Below are positions 44,418 through 52,542 of a DNA stretch of 62,964 nt, one piece after another (the first letter of the stretch is position 1; each line of letters opens with the position of its first letter). The stretch spans positions 1-62,964 of the forward strand of contig NZ_LABY01000046.1 of NCBI RefSeq assembly GCF_001043975.1, given 5' to 3'. Both the position numbers and the translations under genes were made by a program. The notes below the pieces were generated by a model that saw only the letters and a list, made by a program, of their open reading frames with translations, was not told the origin of the DNA and made no database searches. Source of the DNA: Methylobacterium variabile. Its GTDB lineage: Bacteria > Pseudomonadota > Alphaproteobacteria > Rhizobiales > Beijerinckiaceae.

Positions 44418-44590
44418 CCCTTTCCCGGACGACTGAAGCGCCAGCGGAAGGAGATCCGGGAATCCAGCATAGGAAGTGCCGCGAAGCGGCTCTGCATGTT
44501 GCACCGTTGCAGACCTAGAGACGATTCGCGAAGTCTTATTTCTGGATCCCGGATCTCCTTCCGCTGACGCTCCAGTCGTCCGGGAAAGGG
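44418..44590. repeat. MITE-like palindromic element, copy 2
   Basis: Two 44-base terminal inverted repeats (44418-44461 and 44547-44590) match at all but about 2 positions. The outer end reads CCCTTTCCCGGACGACTG and the inner end CAGCGGAAGGAGATCCGGGA. The 85-base core is homologous, in reverse orientation, to the core of the element at 1581-1744. It encodes nothing and splits the FAD-enzyme gene from leuC. No clear target-site duplication is visible. Confidence 0.82.
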
Positions 44591-44638
44591 AATTGGAGTT
44601 CGTAGTTTCGATTCCAACGACAAGACGGAGGACGCCCG

Positions 44639-46045
44639 ATGACCCCGCAACCCCGCACCCTCCTCGACAAGGTCTGGGACGCCCACGTCATGGCGACCCG
44701 CCCCGACGGGCAGGCCCTGCTCGCCATCGACCGGCACCTGCTGCACGAGGGCTCGTTCCACGCCTTCGGCATGCTCGACCACGCCGGCCGACAGATCCGC
44801 CGGCCGGAGCTGACCTTCGCGGTCGCCGACCACTACGTGCCGTCCCGCGACCGCAGCGGACCGATCCCCGACCCCGAGATCGCCAACATGGTGTCGATGC
44901 TGGCCGACAATGCCGGCCGGCACGGCATCCGCCATTTCGGCCTCGACGACCGCGCGCAGGGGATCGTCCACGTCCTGGCGCCGGAGCAGGGCCTGACGCT
45001 GCCCGGCCTCACCATCGTCTGCGGCGATTCCCACACCTCGACGCACGGCGCCTTCGGGGCGCTCGGCTTCGGGATCGGCGCGACGGAAGTCGCGCACGTG
45101 CTGGCGACGCAAGCCCTGTGGCAGCGCCGGCCCAAGACCCTGCGGGTCGGCATCGACGGGCAGCTCGGGCCCCACGTCACCGCCAAGGACGTGATCCTGG
45201 CGATCATCGCGGCGATCGGCGCCGGCGGCGCGGTCGGGCACGTGCTCGAATATGCCGGCAGCGCGATCCGCGGCCTGTCGATGGAGGGGCGGCTCACCAT
45301 CTGCAACATGTCGATCGAGGCCGGCGCCCGGGCCGGGATGATCGCCCCCGACGACACCACCTTCTCCTTCCTCAAGGGCCGCGCTTACGCCCCGAAGGGC
45401 GCGCTGTTCGAGCGGGCGGTCGCGGCCTGGCGGCAGCTCCCGAGCGACGAGGGCGCGCGGTTCGACCGCGAGGTGACGCTGGACGCATCCAGCATCGCCC
45501 CGACCGTGACCTGGGGCACCAGCCCCGAGACCGCGCTTCCCGTCACCGCCGCGGTGCCGGATCCGGGCCAGGAATCCGACGCCACCAAGGCCGGGCAGAT
45601 GCGGGCCATGCTCGACTACATGGGCCTCACCCCCGGCACGCCGCTCGAGGCGGTGGCGGTCGACCGGGTGTTCATCGGCTCCTGCACCAATTCCCGCATC
45701 GAGGACCTGCGCGCCGCCGCCGGCGTGCTGCGCGGGCACAAGGCGGCGGTGCCGGGCCTCGTCGTGCCGGGCTCCGGCCCGGTGCGGCGCCAGGCCGAGG
45801 CCGAGGGGCTCGACCAGGTCTTCCGCGAGGCCGGCCTCGAATGGGGCGAGCCGGGCTGCTCGATGTGCGTCGGCATCAACGGCGACCTCGTGCCGGCGGG
45901 CGAGCGCTGCGCCTCGACCACCAACCGCAACTTCCCGGGCCGCCAGGGCCCGAACGCCCGCACCCACCTGATGAGCCCGGCGATGGCCGCCGCCGCCGCG
46001 CTGACCGGCCGCCTCACCGATATCCGCCGGCTCGGGAGCCGCTGA
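44639..46045 (+). CDS. leuC: Aconitase-family hydro-lyase large subunit, LeuC-like
   Basis: A 468-residue [4Fe-4S] dehydratase large subunit of the 3-isopropylmalate dehydratase type. It begins [12 protein letters not shown] and has [58 protein letters not shown], and the cluster cysteines in [14 protein letters not shown] and [12 protein letters not shown] (three Cys). Its length is that of bacterial LeuC. The context is a catabolic island, so it is probably a paralogue that hydrates citraconate-, maleate- or dimethylmaleate-like acids rather than the leucine enzyme. GGAGG precedes the ATG. leuD follows 2 bases after the stop. Confidence 0.88.
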   Translation: MTPQPRTLLDKVWDAHVMATRPDGQALLAIDRHLLHEGSFHAFGMLDHAGRQIRRPELTFAVADHYVPSRDRSGPIPDPEIANMVSMLADNAGRHGIRHFGLDDRAQGIVHVLAPEQGLTLPGLTIVCGDSHTSTHGAFGALGFGIGATEVAHVLATQALWQRRPKTLRVGIDGQLGPHVTAKDVILAIIAAIGAGGAVGHVLEYAGSAIRGLSMEGRLTICNMSIEAGARAGMIAPDDTTFSFLKGRAYAPKGALFERAVAAWRQLPSDEGARFDREVTLDASSIAPTVTWGTSPETALPVTAAVPDPGQESDATKAGQMRAMLDYMGLTPGTPLEAVAVDRVFIGSCTNSRIEDLRAAAGVLRGHKAAVPGLVVPGSGPVRRQAEAEGLDQVFREAGLEWGEPGCSMCVGINGDLVPAGERCASTTNRNFPGRQGPNARTHLMSPAMAAAAALTGRLTDIRRLGSR

Positions 46046-46047
46046 CC

Positions 46048-46656
46048 ATGCAGCCCTTCACGACTCTCACGGCGGTCGCGGTGCCGCTCGACGTGGCGAA
46101 CGTCGACACCGACCAGATCCTGCCGGCCCGCTTCCTGAAGAAGCCGCGCAGCGCCGGCTACGGCAACTTCCTGTTCCACGACGAGCGCCGCCGGAGCGAG
46201 GCCGTGCCCCTCGACGCAGCCCCTTACGCGGGCGCCGGCATCCTGGTGGCTGACCGCAACTTCGGCTGCGGCTCGTCGCGGGAGGGCGCGGTCTACGCCC
46301 TGGTCGATGGCGGCCTGCGCTGCGTCGTCGCCCCGAGCTTCGGCGACATCTTCGCCTCGAACGCGGCCAAGAACGGGCTCCTCACGGTGACCCTGCCGGA
46401 GGAGGCGGTGGCGTCCCTGCGGGCCCGCCTCAAGGCCGAGCCCGGCGCGACCGTGACGGTGGACCTGCCGGCCCAGACCGTGACCGACCCGGACGGCACC
46501 GCGATCCCGTTCGAGATCGACCCGTTCAAGAAGCGCTGCCTCGTCGAGGGGCTGGACGACGTCGCGCTCACCCTCGAGCACGCCGACGCCATCGCGGCCT
46601 TCGAGGCCAGGGTGGCGGCGGAGGAGCCCTGGCGGGTGCCCGTCGTGGAGGCGTGA
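46048..46656 (+). CDS. leuD: Aconitase-family hydro-lyase small subunit, LeuD-like
   Basis: A 202-residue swivel-domain subunit that pairs with the LeuC-like protein. It has VANVDTDQILPARFLKK and NFGCGSSREGAVYALVDGG (from residue 71). Authentic LeuD normally reads SSREHAPWAL at that place; the His and Pro are Gly80 and Val82 here. That loop lines the substrate pocket, so the change supports a different substrate from 3-isopropylmalate. APSFGDIFASNAAKNGLLTV continues the family pattern. The start lies 2 bases after leuC, and the two are clearly co-translated. Confidence 0.88.
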   Translation: MQPFTTLTAVAVPLDVANVDTDQILPARFLKKPRSAGYGNFLFHDERRRSEAVPLDAAPYAGAGILVADRNFGCGSSREGAVYALVDGGLRCVVAPSFGDIFASNAAKNGLLTVTLPEEAVASLRARLKAEPGATVTVDLPAQTVTDPDGTAIPFEIDPFKKRCLVEGLDDVALTLEHADAIAAFEARVAAEEPWRVPVVEA

Positions 46657-47081
46657 GCGTGGGGCGCACCGTTCCTTCGAGAGTCCGAGGGACGGCAGAG
46701 GCGAGTGGGACATGCGGGCGGCTTCCGCCCCACGGGATCATCCCGGGCTCCGCTGCGCGGCCCCGGAATGACGTTGCCGCGTTTCCGTTTCACCGCGGGA
46801 GTCGATCGGGCGATCGACTGGTCAGGTTGTACGGCGCGAGGGCACCGTCGATGCGCCGCTTCTTCTGCGGCTGCCCCAACGACGCGCCGTTGAGGAAGCA
46901 GCCCGCGGTCCCATGACGTCCTCGGGCCAGCAGCCATGCGCCCACGTGATGGCTCGCCGTATAATCCCCCTTCCCCGCCGCGCACCCGCGATCGGCACCT
47001 TGTGGTCTAACAAGCTCCCGCTAAACTCCCGCTCCGAGCCGCGACGCCACCAATCAAACAGCGGCCGGAAGAGGGAACGTC
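46657..47081. other. Intergenic region before the second Liv transporter
   Basis: About 425 bases. It holds one REP-like arm (46734-46773, listed separately) and presumably the promoter of the second binding-protein gene. No gene is supported; open frames here lack ribosome sites and recognisable content. Confidence 0.5.
46734..46773. repeat. Single REP-like arm
   Basis: GGGATCATCCCGGGCTCCGC followed by TGCGCGGCCCCGGAATGACG is arm A of the REP-like family, inverted relative to 37544. No partner arm is present in this gap. Confidence 0.68.
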
Positions 47082-48347
47082 ATGCTGGAGTGCGCACCCG
47101 TCGCAAGGCGACGGCTCGTCCAGGCGTTGCTTGGTTCGACCATCCTGTTGGCCGCCAATGCCTCGCTCTCAAGCGTTCAGGCCGCGGACCCGATCCGCAT
47201 CGCGGTGATCGCGGAGGCGCAGGCGATCGCCGGGGCCTCGATCCCGCAGGCGGCCCAGCTCGCCGCCGACGAGATCAACGCCAAGGGCGGGATGGACGGC
47301 CGCAAGATCGAGATCATCACCTACGACAACAAGAGCTCGGCCGCCGACTCGGTCCGCGCCTTCCAGCGCGCGGCGAGCGAGGACAAGGCCCATGCCGTCA
47401 TCGCGAGCTACATCAGCGAGGTGGTGCTCGCCCTCCAGCCCTGGTCGGCGCGGCTGAAGCTGCCCTTCATCACCCCGGGCGCGGCCTCGAACGAGATCCC
47501 GCTCAACGTCCACAAGGACTACGCCCGCAACAAGTACTCCTTCCACGGCTACCTGACCTCGAAGGCGCAGTCGCAAGCCGTCTGCGACGCCGCCAAGGCG
47601 ATCCTCGTCGAGGGCCGCCAGATGAAGACCGCCGTCATCATGAGCGAGGACGCGGCGTGGACGAAGCCGCTGGACGAGGGCTACAAGGAGTGCCTGCCGA
47701 AGGTCGGCCTCAAGGTGCTCGACCACATCCGGTTCTCGCCGAGCACCACCGACTTCAACCCGATCTTCAGCCGCATCGAGGGCGCCAAGCCCGACGTGAT
47801 CGTCACCGGCATCTCGCATGTCGGCGTGCAGCCGACGGTGCAGTGGCGCAGCCAGCAGGTGCCGATCCCGATGATCGGCATCGCCTCGCAGGCGACCAAC
47901 GCCACCTTCTGGAAGGAGACGAACGGCGCGACCGAAGGCGTGCTGTTCGAGATGTTCGCCGCGCCCGGCACCAACGTGACGCCGAAGACCGCGCCCTTCG
48001 CCGAGGCCTTCAAGGCCAAGTACGGCAGCTACCCGGGCTATGCCGGCTACACCGCCTATGACGAGGTCTACTACATCGCCGACGCGGTGAAGCGGGCGGG
48101 CTCGACCGATCCCGACAAGCTCGTCGAGGCGCTGGAGAAGACCGACTGGGAGGGCACCCTCGGGCGCATCCAGTTCTACGGCAAGGACGACGAGTTCACC
48201 CACTCGATCAAGTACGGCCCGGGCCTCGTCTCCGGCATGATGATGCAGTGGCAGGACGGCAAGCAGCTGGCGATCTGGCCGCCGAACGTCGCCAACGGGA
48301 AGATCGGCTTCCCGAGCTTCGTCAAGGCGGGGACCGCCGCGAACTGA
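47082..48347 (+). CDS. livK: Liv-type ABC substrate-binding protein (system 2)
   Basis: A 421-residue periplasmic binding protein. A signal peptide (RRLVQALLGSTILLAANASL...VQAA) is followed by IRIAVIAEAQAIAGASIPQAA, EINAKGGMDGRKIEIITYDN and a C-lobe with SYPGYAGYTAYDEVYYIADA, typical Peripla_BP_6 features. It differs clearly from the system 1 protein in the binding lobes (for example ISHVGVQPTVQWRSQQVP), so the two importers probably take different ligands. GAGGGAACGTC precedes the ATG. A 234-base gap with an inverted repeat separates it from livH, which is common where the binding protein is made in excess. Confidence 0.9.
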   Translation: MLECAPVARRRLVQALLGSTILLAANASLSSVQAADPIRIAVIAEAQAIAGASIPQAAQLAADEINAKGGMDGRKIEIITYDNKSSAADSVRAFQRAASEDKAHAVIASYISEVVLALQPWSARLKLPFITPGAASNEIPLNVHKDYARNKYSFHGYLTSKAQSQAVCDAAKAILVEGRQMKTAVIMSEDAAWTKPLDEGYKECLPKVGLKVLDHIRFSPSTTDFNPIFSRIEGAKPDVIVTGISHVGVQPTVQWRSQQVPIPMIGIASQATNATFWKETNGATEGVLFEMFAAPGTNVTPKTAPFAEAFKAKYGSYPGYAGYTAYDEVYYIADAVKRAGSTDPDKLVEALEKTDWEGTLGRIQFYGKDDEFTHSIKYGPGLVSGMMMQWQDGKQLAIWPPNVANGKIGFPSFVKAGTAAN

Positions 48348-48385
48348 CCGCAACCATCGGACTGACCCCGATCCAGCAGGCGCGG

Positions 48386-48540
48386 GATCCCCTCCCCCGA
48401 GTGGGAGAGGGGTAGGGGTGAGGGTGCGACGGTTCTGGTTCTAGCTCTGACCGTCCTGCTGTCAGCACCACGCTCAGCGATACACACTGAACCGTAGCAC
48501 CCTCACCCCCCAACCCCTCTCCCACTCGGGAGAGGGGGTC
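48386..48540. repeat. Long imperfect inverted repeat of CCCCTCTCCC-type hairpins
   Basis: The left arm (48386-48434) and right arm (48490-48540) are roughly 50-base inverted copies with a 55-base spacer. Each arm is itself a hairpin: CCCCTCCCCCGAGTGGGAGAGGGG on the left (24 bases, read in two parts) and CCCCTCTCCC-ACTC-GGGAGAGGGG on the right. It lies between livK and livH of system 2. Confidence 0.8.
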
Positions 48541-48581
48541 TAGCGCGCGCCTCGCCCCTTCTCATCCCCCACGCGAGCCCC

Positions 48582-49457
48582 ATGACCGCGATCCAGATCC
48601 TCATCGACGGCTTCGCCATCTCGGCACTCTACGCGCTCGGCGCCACCGGCTTCACCCTCATCTTCGGCGTCTCGGGAGTTCTCAACCTCTCGCACGGCGC
48701 CCTCATGGTCACCGCCGCGGTGGTGGCCTGGGCGGCGTCGAGCGAGCTGGGCCTGGGCTCCTACGCGGGCGCCGCGGTCGGCGTCGCGGTCTGCACCGGG
48801 CTGACGCTCGCCACCTACGGCGCCGTGGTGCGCCCCATCGACCGCTCCCGGGCGATCCCCCCGGAGGAGAAGGAGATCTTCATCCTCACCGGCACGCTCC
48901 TGTGGGGCATCATGATCCAGGAGTTCATCGCCTACCTGTTCACCAGCAACGCCAAGACCGTGATGCCGATCGTCGAGGGCGTCGTCACCATCGCGGGCGT
49001 GCGCACGCCGTGGAACCAGGTCTTCACGGCGGTCGTCTGCTGGGGCGTGATCGGGCTGCTCTGGCTCCTCGTGAACCGTACCCGCACCGGCAAGGTGGTC
49101 CTCGCCGCGTCGATGAATCCCCGCGGCGTCACCCTGCTCGGCTTCGAGCTGTCGAAGATCTACGTCGCGATCTGGCTGATCTACGGCGTGCTCGCCGGCA
49201 TTGCAGGCGTGCTGCTCGGCCAGTTCCTCGGCGTGTCGAGCTACAGCGTCGGCCCGCTCACCGCCAGCGCCTTCTCGATCGTGGTGCTGGGGGGCTTGGG
49301 CAGCGTCTCGGGATCGCTGATCGCCGCCTACGTCGTCGGCTACCTCGAGACGCTGACCGCCTACCTGGTCTCCCCGGCCTACCGGACCATCCCCGCGCTG
49401 CTGCTGCTCGTGGCGGTGATGTACGTCCGCCCGCAGGGCCTGCTCGGGCGCCGCTGA
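48582..49457 (+). CDS. livH: Liv-type ABC transporter permease LivH (system 2)
   Basis: A 291-residue inner-membrane permease with about eight helices. It starts ITALYALGATGFTLIFGVSGVLNLSHGALM-like, with 'GFxLIFGVSGVxNxSHG' as the family block near residue 25-45. The loop NRTRTGKVVLAASMNPRGVTLLG near residue 165-190 is the ATPase-docking region. VVLGGLGSVSGSLIAAYVVGYLE is the conserved C-terminal part. The ribosome site is weak, so translation may depend on the structure upstream. livM follows 37 bases after the stop. Confidence 0.9.
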   Translation: MTAIQILIDGFAISALYALGATGFTLIFGVSGVLNLSHGALMVTAAVVAWAASSELGLGSYAGAAVGVAVCTGLTLATYGAVVRPIDRSRAIPPEEKEIFILTGTLLWGIMIQEFIAYLFTSNAKTVMPIVEGVVTIAGVRTPWNQVFTAVVCWGVIGLLWLLVNRTRTGKVVLAASMNPRGVTLLGFELSKIYVAIWLIYGVLAGIAGVLLGQFLGVSSYSVGPLTASAFSIVVLGGLGSVSGSLIAAYVVGYLETLTAYLVSPAYRTIPALLLLVAVMYVRPQGLLGRR

Positions 49458-49494
49458 CGCCCGGCCTCACGCAGACATCTCATCAGAGGCCCGC

Positions 49495-50421
49495 ATGCTC
49501 GCCAAGACCTTCCGCAACCCGCTGTTCTGGCTCTGCCTGATCGGCCTCGCGCTCGCCAGCGTGCTGCCGTTCTGGGTATCGGGCTACATCCTCGGGCTCC
49601 TCACCGTCGCGTACTTCTTCGGCGTCTTCTCGATGGCCTGGGACCTGCTGTTCGGCTTCGCCGGCGAGGTCAATTTCGGCCCGACCTTCCTGATCGGCTT
49701 AGGCGCCTACACGGCCGGCATCCTCAACGGCCACGGCGTCGGCATCCCCTTGTGCCTGCTCGCCGGCACGGTCGCGGCGGTGATCGGCGGCCTCGTCCTG
49801 GCGCTGCCGGCGCTCCGGGTGCGGGGCCCGTATTTCGGCCTCACCACCGTGGTGGCGGTGCTGATCCTGCAGAACCTGATCGTCGTCTTCGCGGAGACCA
49901 CCGGCGGCGAGATCGGGCTCACCGTGCCGGACGTCATCAGCATCGACGCGGCCACCAACTACTGGATCGCGCTCGGCTTCATGGCGGTGAGCGGCGCCAT
50001 CCTCTACGCCATCGCGATCTCGCCGGTGGGGCTGATCCTCCAGGCGAGCGGGCAGGACCCGGTCGAGGCAGGCGCGCTCGGCTTCAACGTCGCCAAGCAC
50101 AAGCTCGCGGCGTTCTGCGTCAGCGCGGTCTTCTCCGGCCTCGCGGGGGCGCTGTTCGTCTTCTACATGGGCACCGCCTCGGTCGGCACGCTGGTCGACG
50201 TCTCGGTCGGCGTCCAGGTCATCATCGGGGCAGTGCTCGGCGGGCGGCGCACCATCGTGGGCGGCGTGCTTGGCGCGGTGTTCCTGATCGCCGCCGGCGA
50301 GTTGCTGCGGCCGCTCGGAGCGCTCTCGACCTTCGTGGTCTCGGCGGCGGCGCTGGCCGTGATCCTGTTCGTCCCGGCAGGCCTCCTCGGAATCCTCACC
50401 CGGCAGGGGCAGCGCGCCTGA
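49495..50421 (+). CDS. livM: Liv-type ABC transporter permease LivM (system 2)
   Basis: A 308-residue inner-membrane permease. The first helices are followed by FSMAWDLLFGFAGEVNFGPTFLIGLGAYTAGI (around residue 42-75), the LivM block with an NFG-P variant of the usual SFGHA. VRGPYFGLTTVVAVLILQNL and the C-terminal VIIGAVLGGRRTIVGGVLGAV complete the pattern. AGAGG precedes the ATG. It forms the second importer with LivH and the fused ATPase. Confidence 0.9.
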   Translation: MLAKTFRNPLFWLCLIGLALASVLPFWVSGYILGLLTVAYFFGVFSMAWDLLFGFAGEVNFGPTFLIGLGAYTAGILNGHGVGIPLCLLAGTVAAVIGGLVLALPALRVRGPYFGLTTVVAVLILQNLIVVFAETTGGEIGLTVPDVISIDAATNYWIALGFMAVSGAILYAIAISPVGLILQASGQDPVEAGALGFNVAKHKLAAFCVSAVFSGLAGALFVFYMGTASVGTLVDVSVGVQVIIGAVLGGRRTIVGGVLGAVFLIAAGELLRPLGALSTFVVSAAALAVILFVPAGLLGILTRQGQRA

Positions 50422-50461
50422 TGCCCGCCCCCTCCCCGTTCCCGTCTCGCAAGGTGCGTTC

Positions 50462-51985
50462 ATGAGTGCGGCCGTCCTCGCCCAGCAAACCGCGTCCATG
50501 CCCGCCGCTCCCGGGTCCGACACCGTCCGGCCGCTGCTGGCGGTCGAGGGGCTGACCAAGCGCTACGGCGGCCTCGTCGCGGCCAAGTCGATCGGCTTCT
50601 CGGTCAAGCCCGGCGAGATCCTCGGGCTGATCGGGCCGAACGGCTCGGGCAAGTCGACGGTGATGAAGCTCATCATGGGCCTCGAGCGGCCGAATGCCGG
50701 CAGCGTGAAGCTCGACGGCACCGAGATCGCCGGCTGGCCCTCGCACCGGGTCGCGCGGGCCGGCATCGGCCTGGTGTTCCAGCACTCGCGGCCCCTGCAC
50801 CGCCAGACCGTGCTCGAGAACATCAAGCTCGCGCTCCTGCCCGACAGCCTGCTGCGCCTCTTCGCCGATCCGGGCGTCGAGGCGCGGGCCCGGGCGATCG
50901 CCGAGCGGGTGGGCCTGGGCGCCGTGATGGACCGGCGCCCCGGCACCCTGCCCTTCGCGGATCTCCGCCGGATGGAGCTCGCCAAGGCCATCGCCCGCGA
51001 CCCGAAGGTGGTGCTGGTGGACGAGCCCTTCGCGGGCCTGACCTCCGGCGAGGTGGCGGATTTCTCCGCCCTGATCCGGGGGTTTCGCGATGAGGGCAAG
51101 GCGGTGCTCCTCGTCGACCACAACGTGAAGAGCGTCGCCGCCCTCGTCGACCGGGTCTTCGCGATGTATCTCGGCGAGCGCGTCGCCGAGGGCTCGGCCG
51201 CCGAGGTGATGCGCAACGAGACCGTGCGCCGGGTCTATCTCGGCGGCAGCATCGAGACCGCGGCGCGGCCGGAGGCGAGCTTCTCCGGCGCGCCGCTCCT
51301 CAAGGTCGAGGGGCTCGACGTGCTCTACGGCAAGGCCCAGGCCCTGCGCGGCGTCAACCTGCACGTGCACGAGGGCGAGTTCGTCTCGGTGGTCGGCCTC
51401 AACGGCGCCGGCAAGACGACGCTGTTCAACGCGATCTCCGGCCTCGTCCCGCATTCCGGCCGGATCGACTTCTCCGGCGAGTCCCTGGCGAGGCGCACGC
51501 CCGCGAGCATCGCCCGCGGCGGCATCGTCCAGGTGCCGGAGACGCGCGAGCTGTTCGGCGAGATGAGCGTGCGCGAGAACCTCGATCTCGGCGGCCAGCA
51601 CCTGCCCAAGGCCGAGAGCGCGCGCCAGCTCGAGTGGCTGTTCGAGCTCTTCCCGATCCTGAGGAGCCGCGGCGGCCAGATGGCCCGCACCCTGTCGGGG
51701 GGCGAGCAGCAGATGCTCACCATCGCCCGCGCGCTGATGATGAGGCCGCGCCTGCTGATCCTCGACGAGCCGACGCTTGGCCTCGCCCCGGTGATCCTGG
51801 AGCAGCTCTCGAAGGCGCTCGAGCGCCTGCGCCAGACCACGCCGATCACGGTCCTGCTCGGCGAGCAGAACGTCACCTTCGCGCTGCCCCACGCCGACCG
51901 GGTCTACGTGCTCGAGCATGCCCGCATCGTCTGGGAGGGCCCGCCCGACCGCTTCGCCGCCGAGGCCGGCACCGGCTATCTCTGA
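50462..51985 (+). CDS. Fused LivG-LivF double ATPase (system 2)
   Basis: A 507-residue protein with two complete ABC ATPase domains in one chain. The N-half (about 20-255, LivG-like) has Walker A GPNGSGKST, signature region LPFADLRRMELAKAI and Walker B VVLVDEPFAGL, with the switch His in LLVDHNV. The C-half (about 278-507, LivF-like) has GLNGAGKTT, LSGGEQQMLTIARAL, LLILDEPTLGL and Gln in LLGEQNV. A short linker (ETAARPEASFSGAP) joins them. It replaces the separate livG and livF genes of system 1. The ATG follows AAGG. The gene ends in a perfect hairpin that includes its stop codon. Confidence 0.93.
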   Translation: MSAAVLAQQTASMPAAPGSDTVRPLLAVEGLTKRYGGLVAAKSIGFSVKPGEILGLIGPNGSGKSTVMKLIMGLERPNAGSVKLDGTEIAGWPSHRVARAGIGLVFQHSRPLHRQTVLENIKLALLPDSLLRLFADPGVEARARAIAERVGLGAVMDRRPGTLPFADLRRMELAKAIARDPKVVLVDEPFAGLTSGEVADFSALIRGFRDEGKAVLLVDHNVKSVAALVDRVFAMYLGERVAEGSAAEVMRNETVRRVYLGGSIETAARPEASFSGAPLLKVEGLDVLYGKAQALRGVNLHVHEGEFVSVVGLNGAGKTTLFNAISGLVPHSGRIDFSGESLARRTPASIARGGIVQVPETRELFGEMSVRENLDLGGQHLPKAESARQLEWLFELFPILRSRGGQMARTLSGGEQQMLTIARALMMRPRLLILDEPTLGLAPVILEQLSKALERLRQTTPITVLLGEQNVTFALPHADRVYVLEHARIVWEGPPDRFAAEAGTGYL

Positions 51986-52023
51986 ACGGACGAAGCGTTG
52001 CAGGCCAAGGCTTCGTCCGTTCA
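51983..52023 (+). terminator. Perfect 14-bp stem overlapping the fused ATPase stop codon
   Basis: TGAACGGACGAAGC (51983-51996) and GCTTCGTCCGTTCA (52010-52023) are perfect inverted repeats with a 13-base loop. The first three bases are the stop codon of the fused ATPase gene. No T-tract follows, so it is an atypical terminator, or a 3' stabiliser that ends the long co-directional island. Confidence 0.65.
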
Positions 52024-52247
52024 GGCCCCTGCTTGGGCGCAGGTTTCGCAAAACCGGCGGCCATTCCTGCGAAACCCAGCGCGGTCATCGCGGCACGAGA
52101 CGGCCGCGCTCGCTCTCGCGACGACGTGGCGCATCGGCCGCCGATACTCGCCGGGGTTGCAAAGACCGAATCGCTTGACTCGGGTTAAGGCGGCCGGGGA
52201 CCTGTGGCCGTAAGGTTGCAGGATAGCCACTCCAGGGGGAGAGCGGA

Positions 52248-52499
52248 ATGTCCTGCTACTACTTCCACTTCCAGGTCGGCAGCAGAATCATAAGGGACAC
52301 GCGCGGCGTCGAGCTCAAGGAACCTCACGAGATCATCACTTGCTCGGCGCATATTGCGGTGCTGCTGAAGCGGCGAGCCTGCCGGGAGCCCGAGTGGAAG
52401 GAGGCGATCATCCACGTCGAGGACAAGGAGCGCCGCTTCAGCCTCTTCCTGCCGATCGCCCGCTTCGCCGACGCGATCCCGCGCTTGCAGGCGAACTGA
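52248..52499 (+). CDS. DUF6894-like small protein
   Basis: An 83-residue protein starting MSCYYFHFQVGSRIIRDTRGVEL, the aromatic first strand and 'D..G.EL' turn of DUF6894. A helix (PHEIITCSAHIAVLLKRRA) and a strand-rich end (AIIHVEDKERRFSLFLPIARF) follow. GGGGGAGAG lies upstream of the ATG. Function is unknown. It has the same length and layout as the protein at 981-1232, though sequence identity is low. It stands alone after the transport island. Confidence 0.62.
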   Translation: MSCYYFHFQVGSRIIRDTRGVELKEPHEIITCSAHIAVLLKRRACREPEWKEAIIHVEDKERRFSLFLPIARFADAIPRLQAN

Positions 52500-52542
52500 C
52501 GACGAACGGTTGCATCGGCGGAGCGGTGGTCCAGGCTCCACT

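Noticed and set aside
44639..46656. leuCD as the leucine biosynthesis enzyme
   Set aside because: No leuB or leuA nearby, a catabolic setting, and a changed small-subunit motif make a paralogue with another substrate more likely, though this is not proven.
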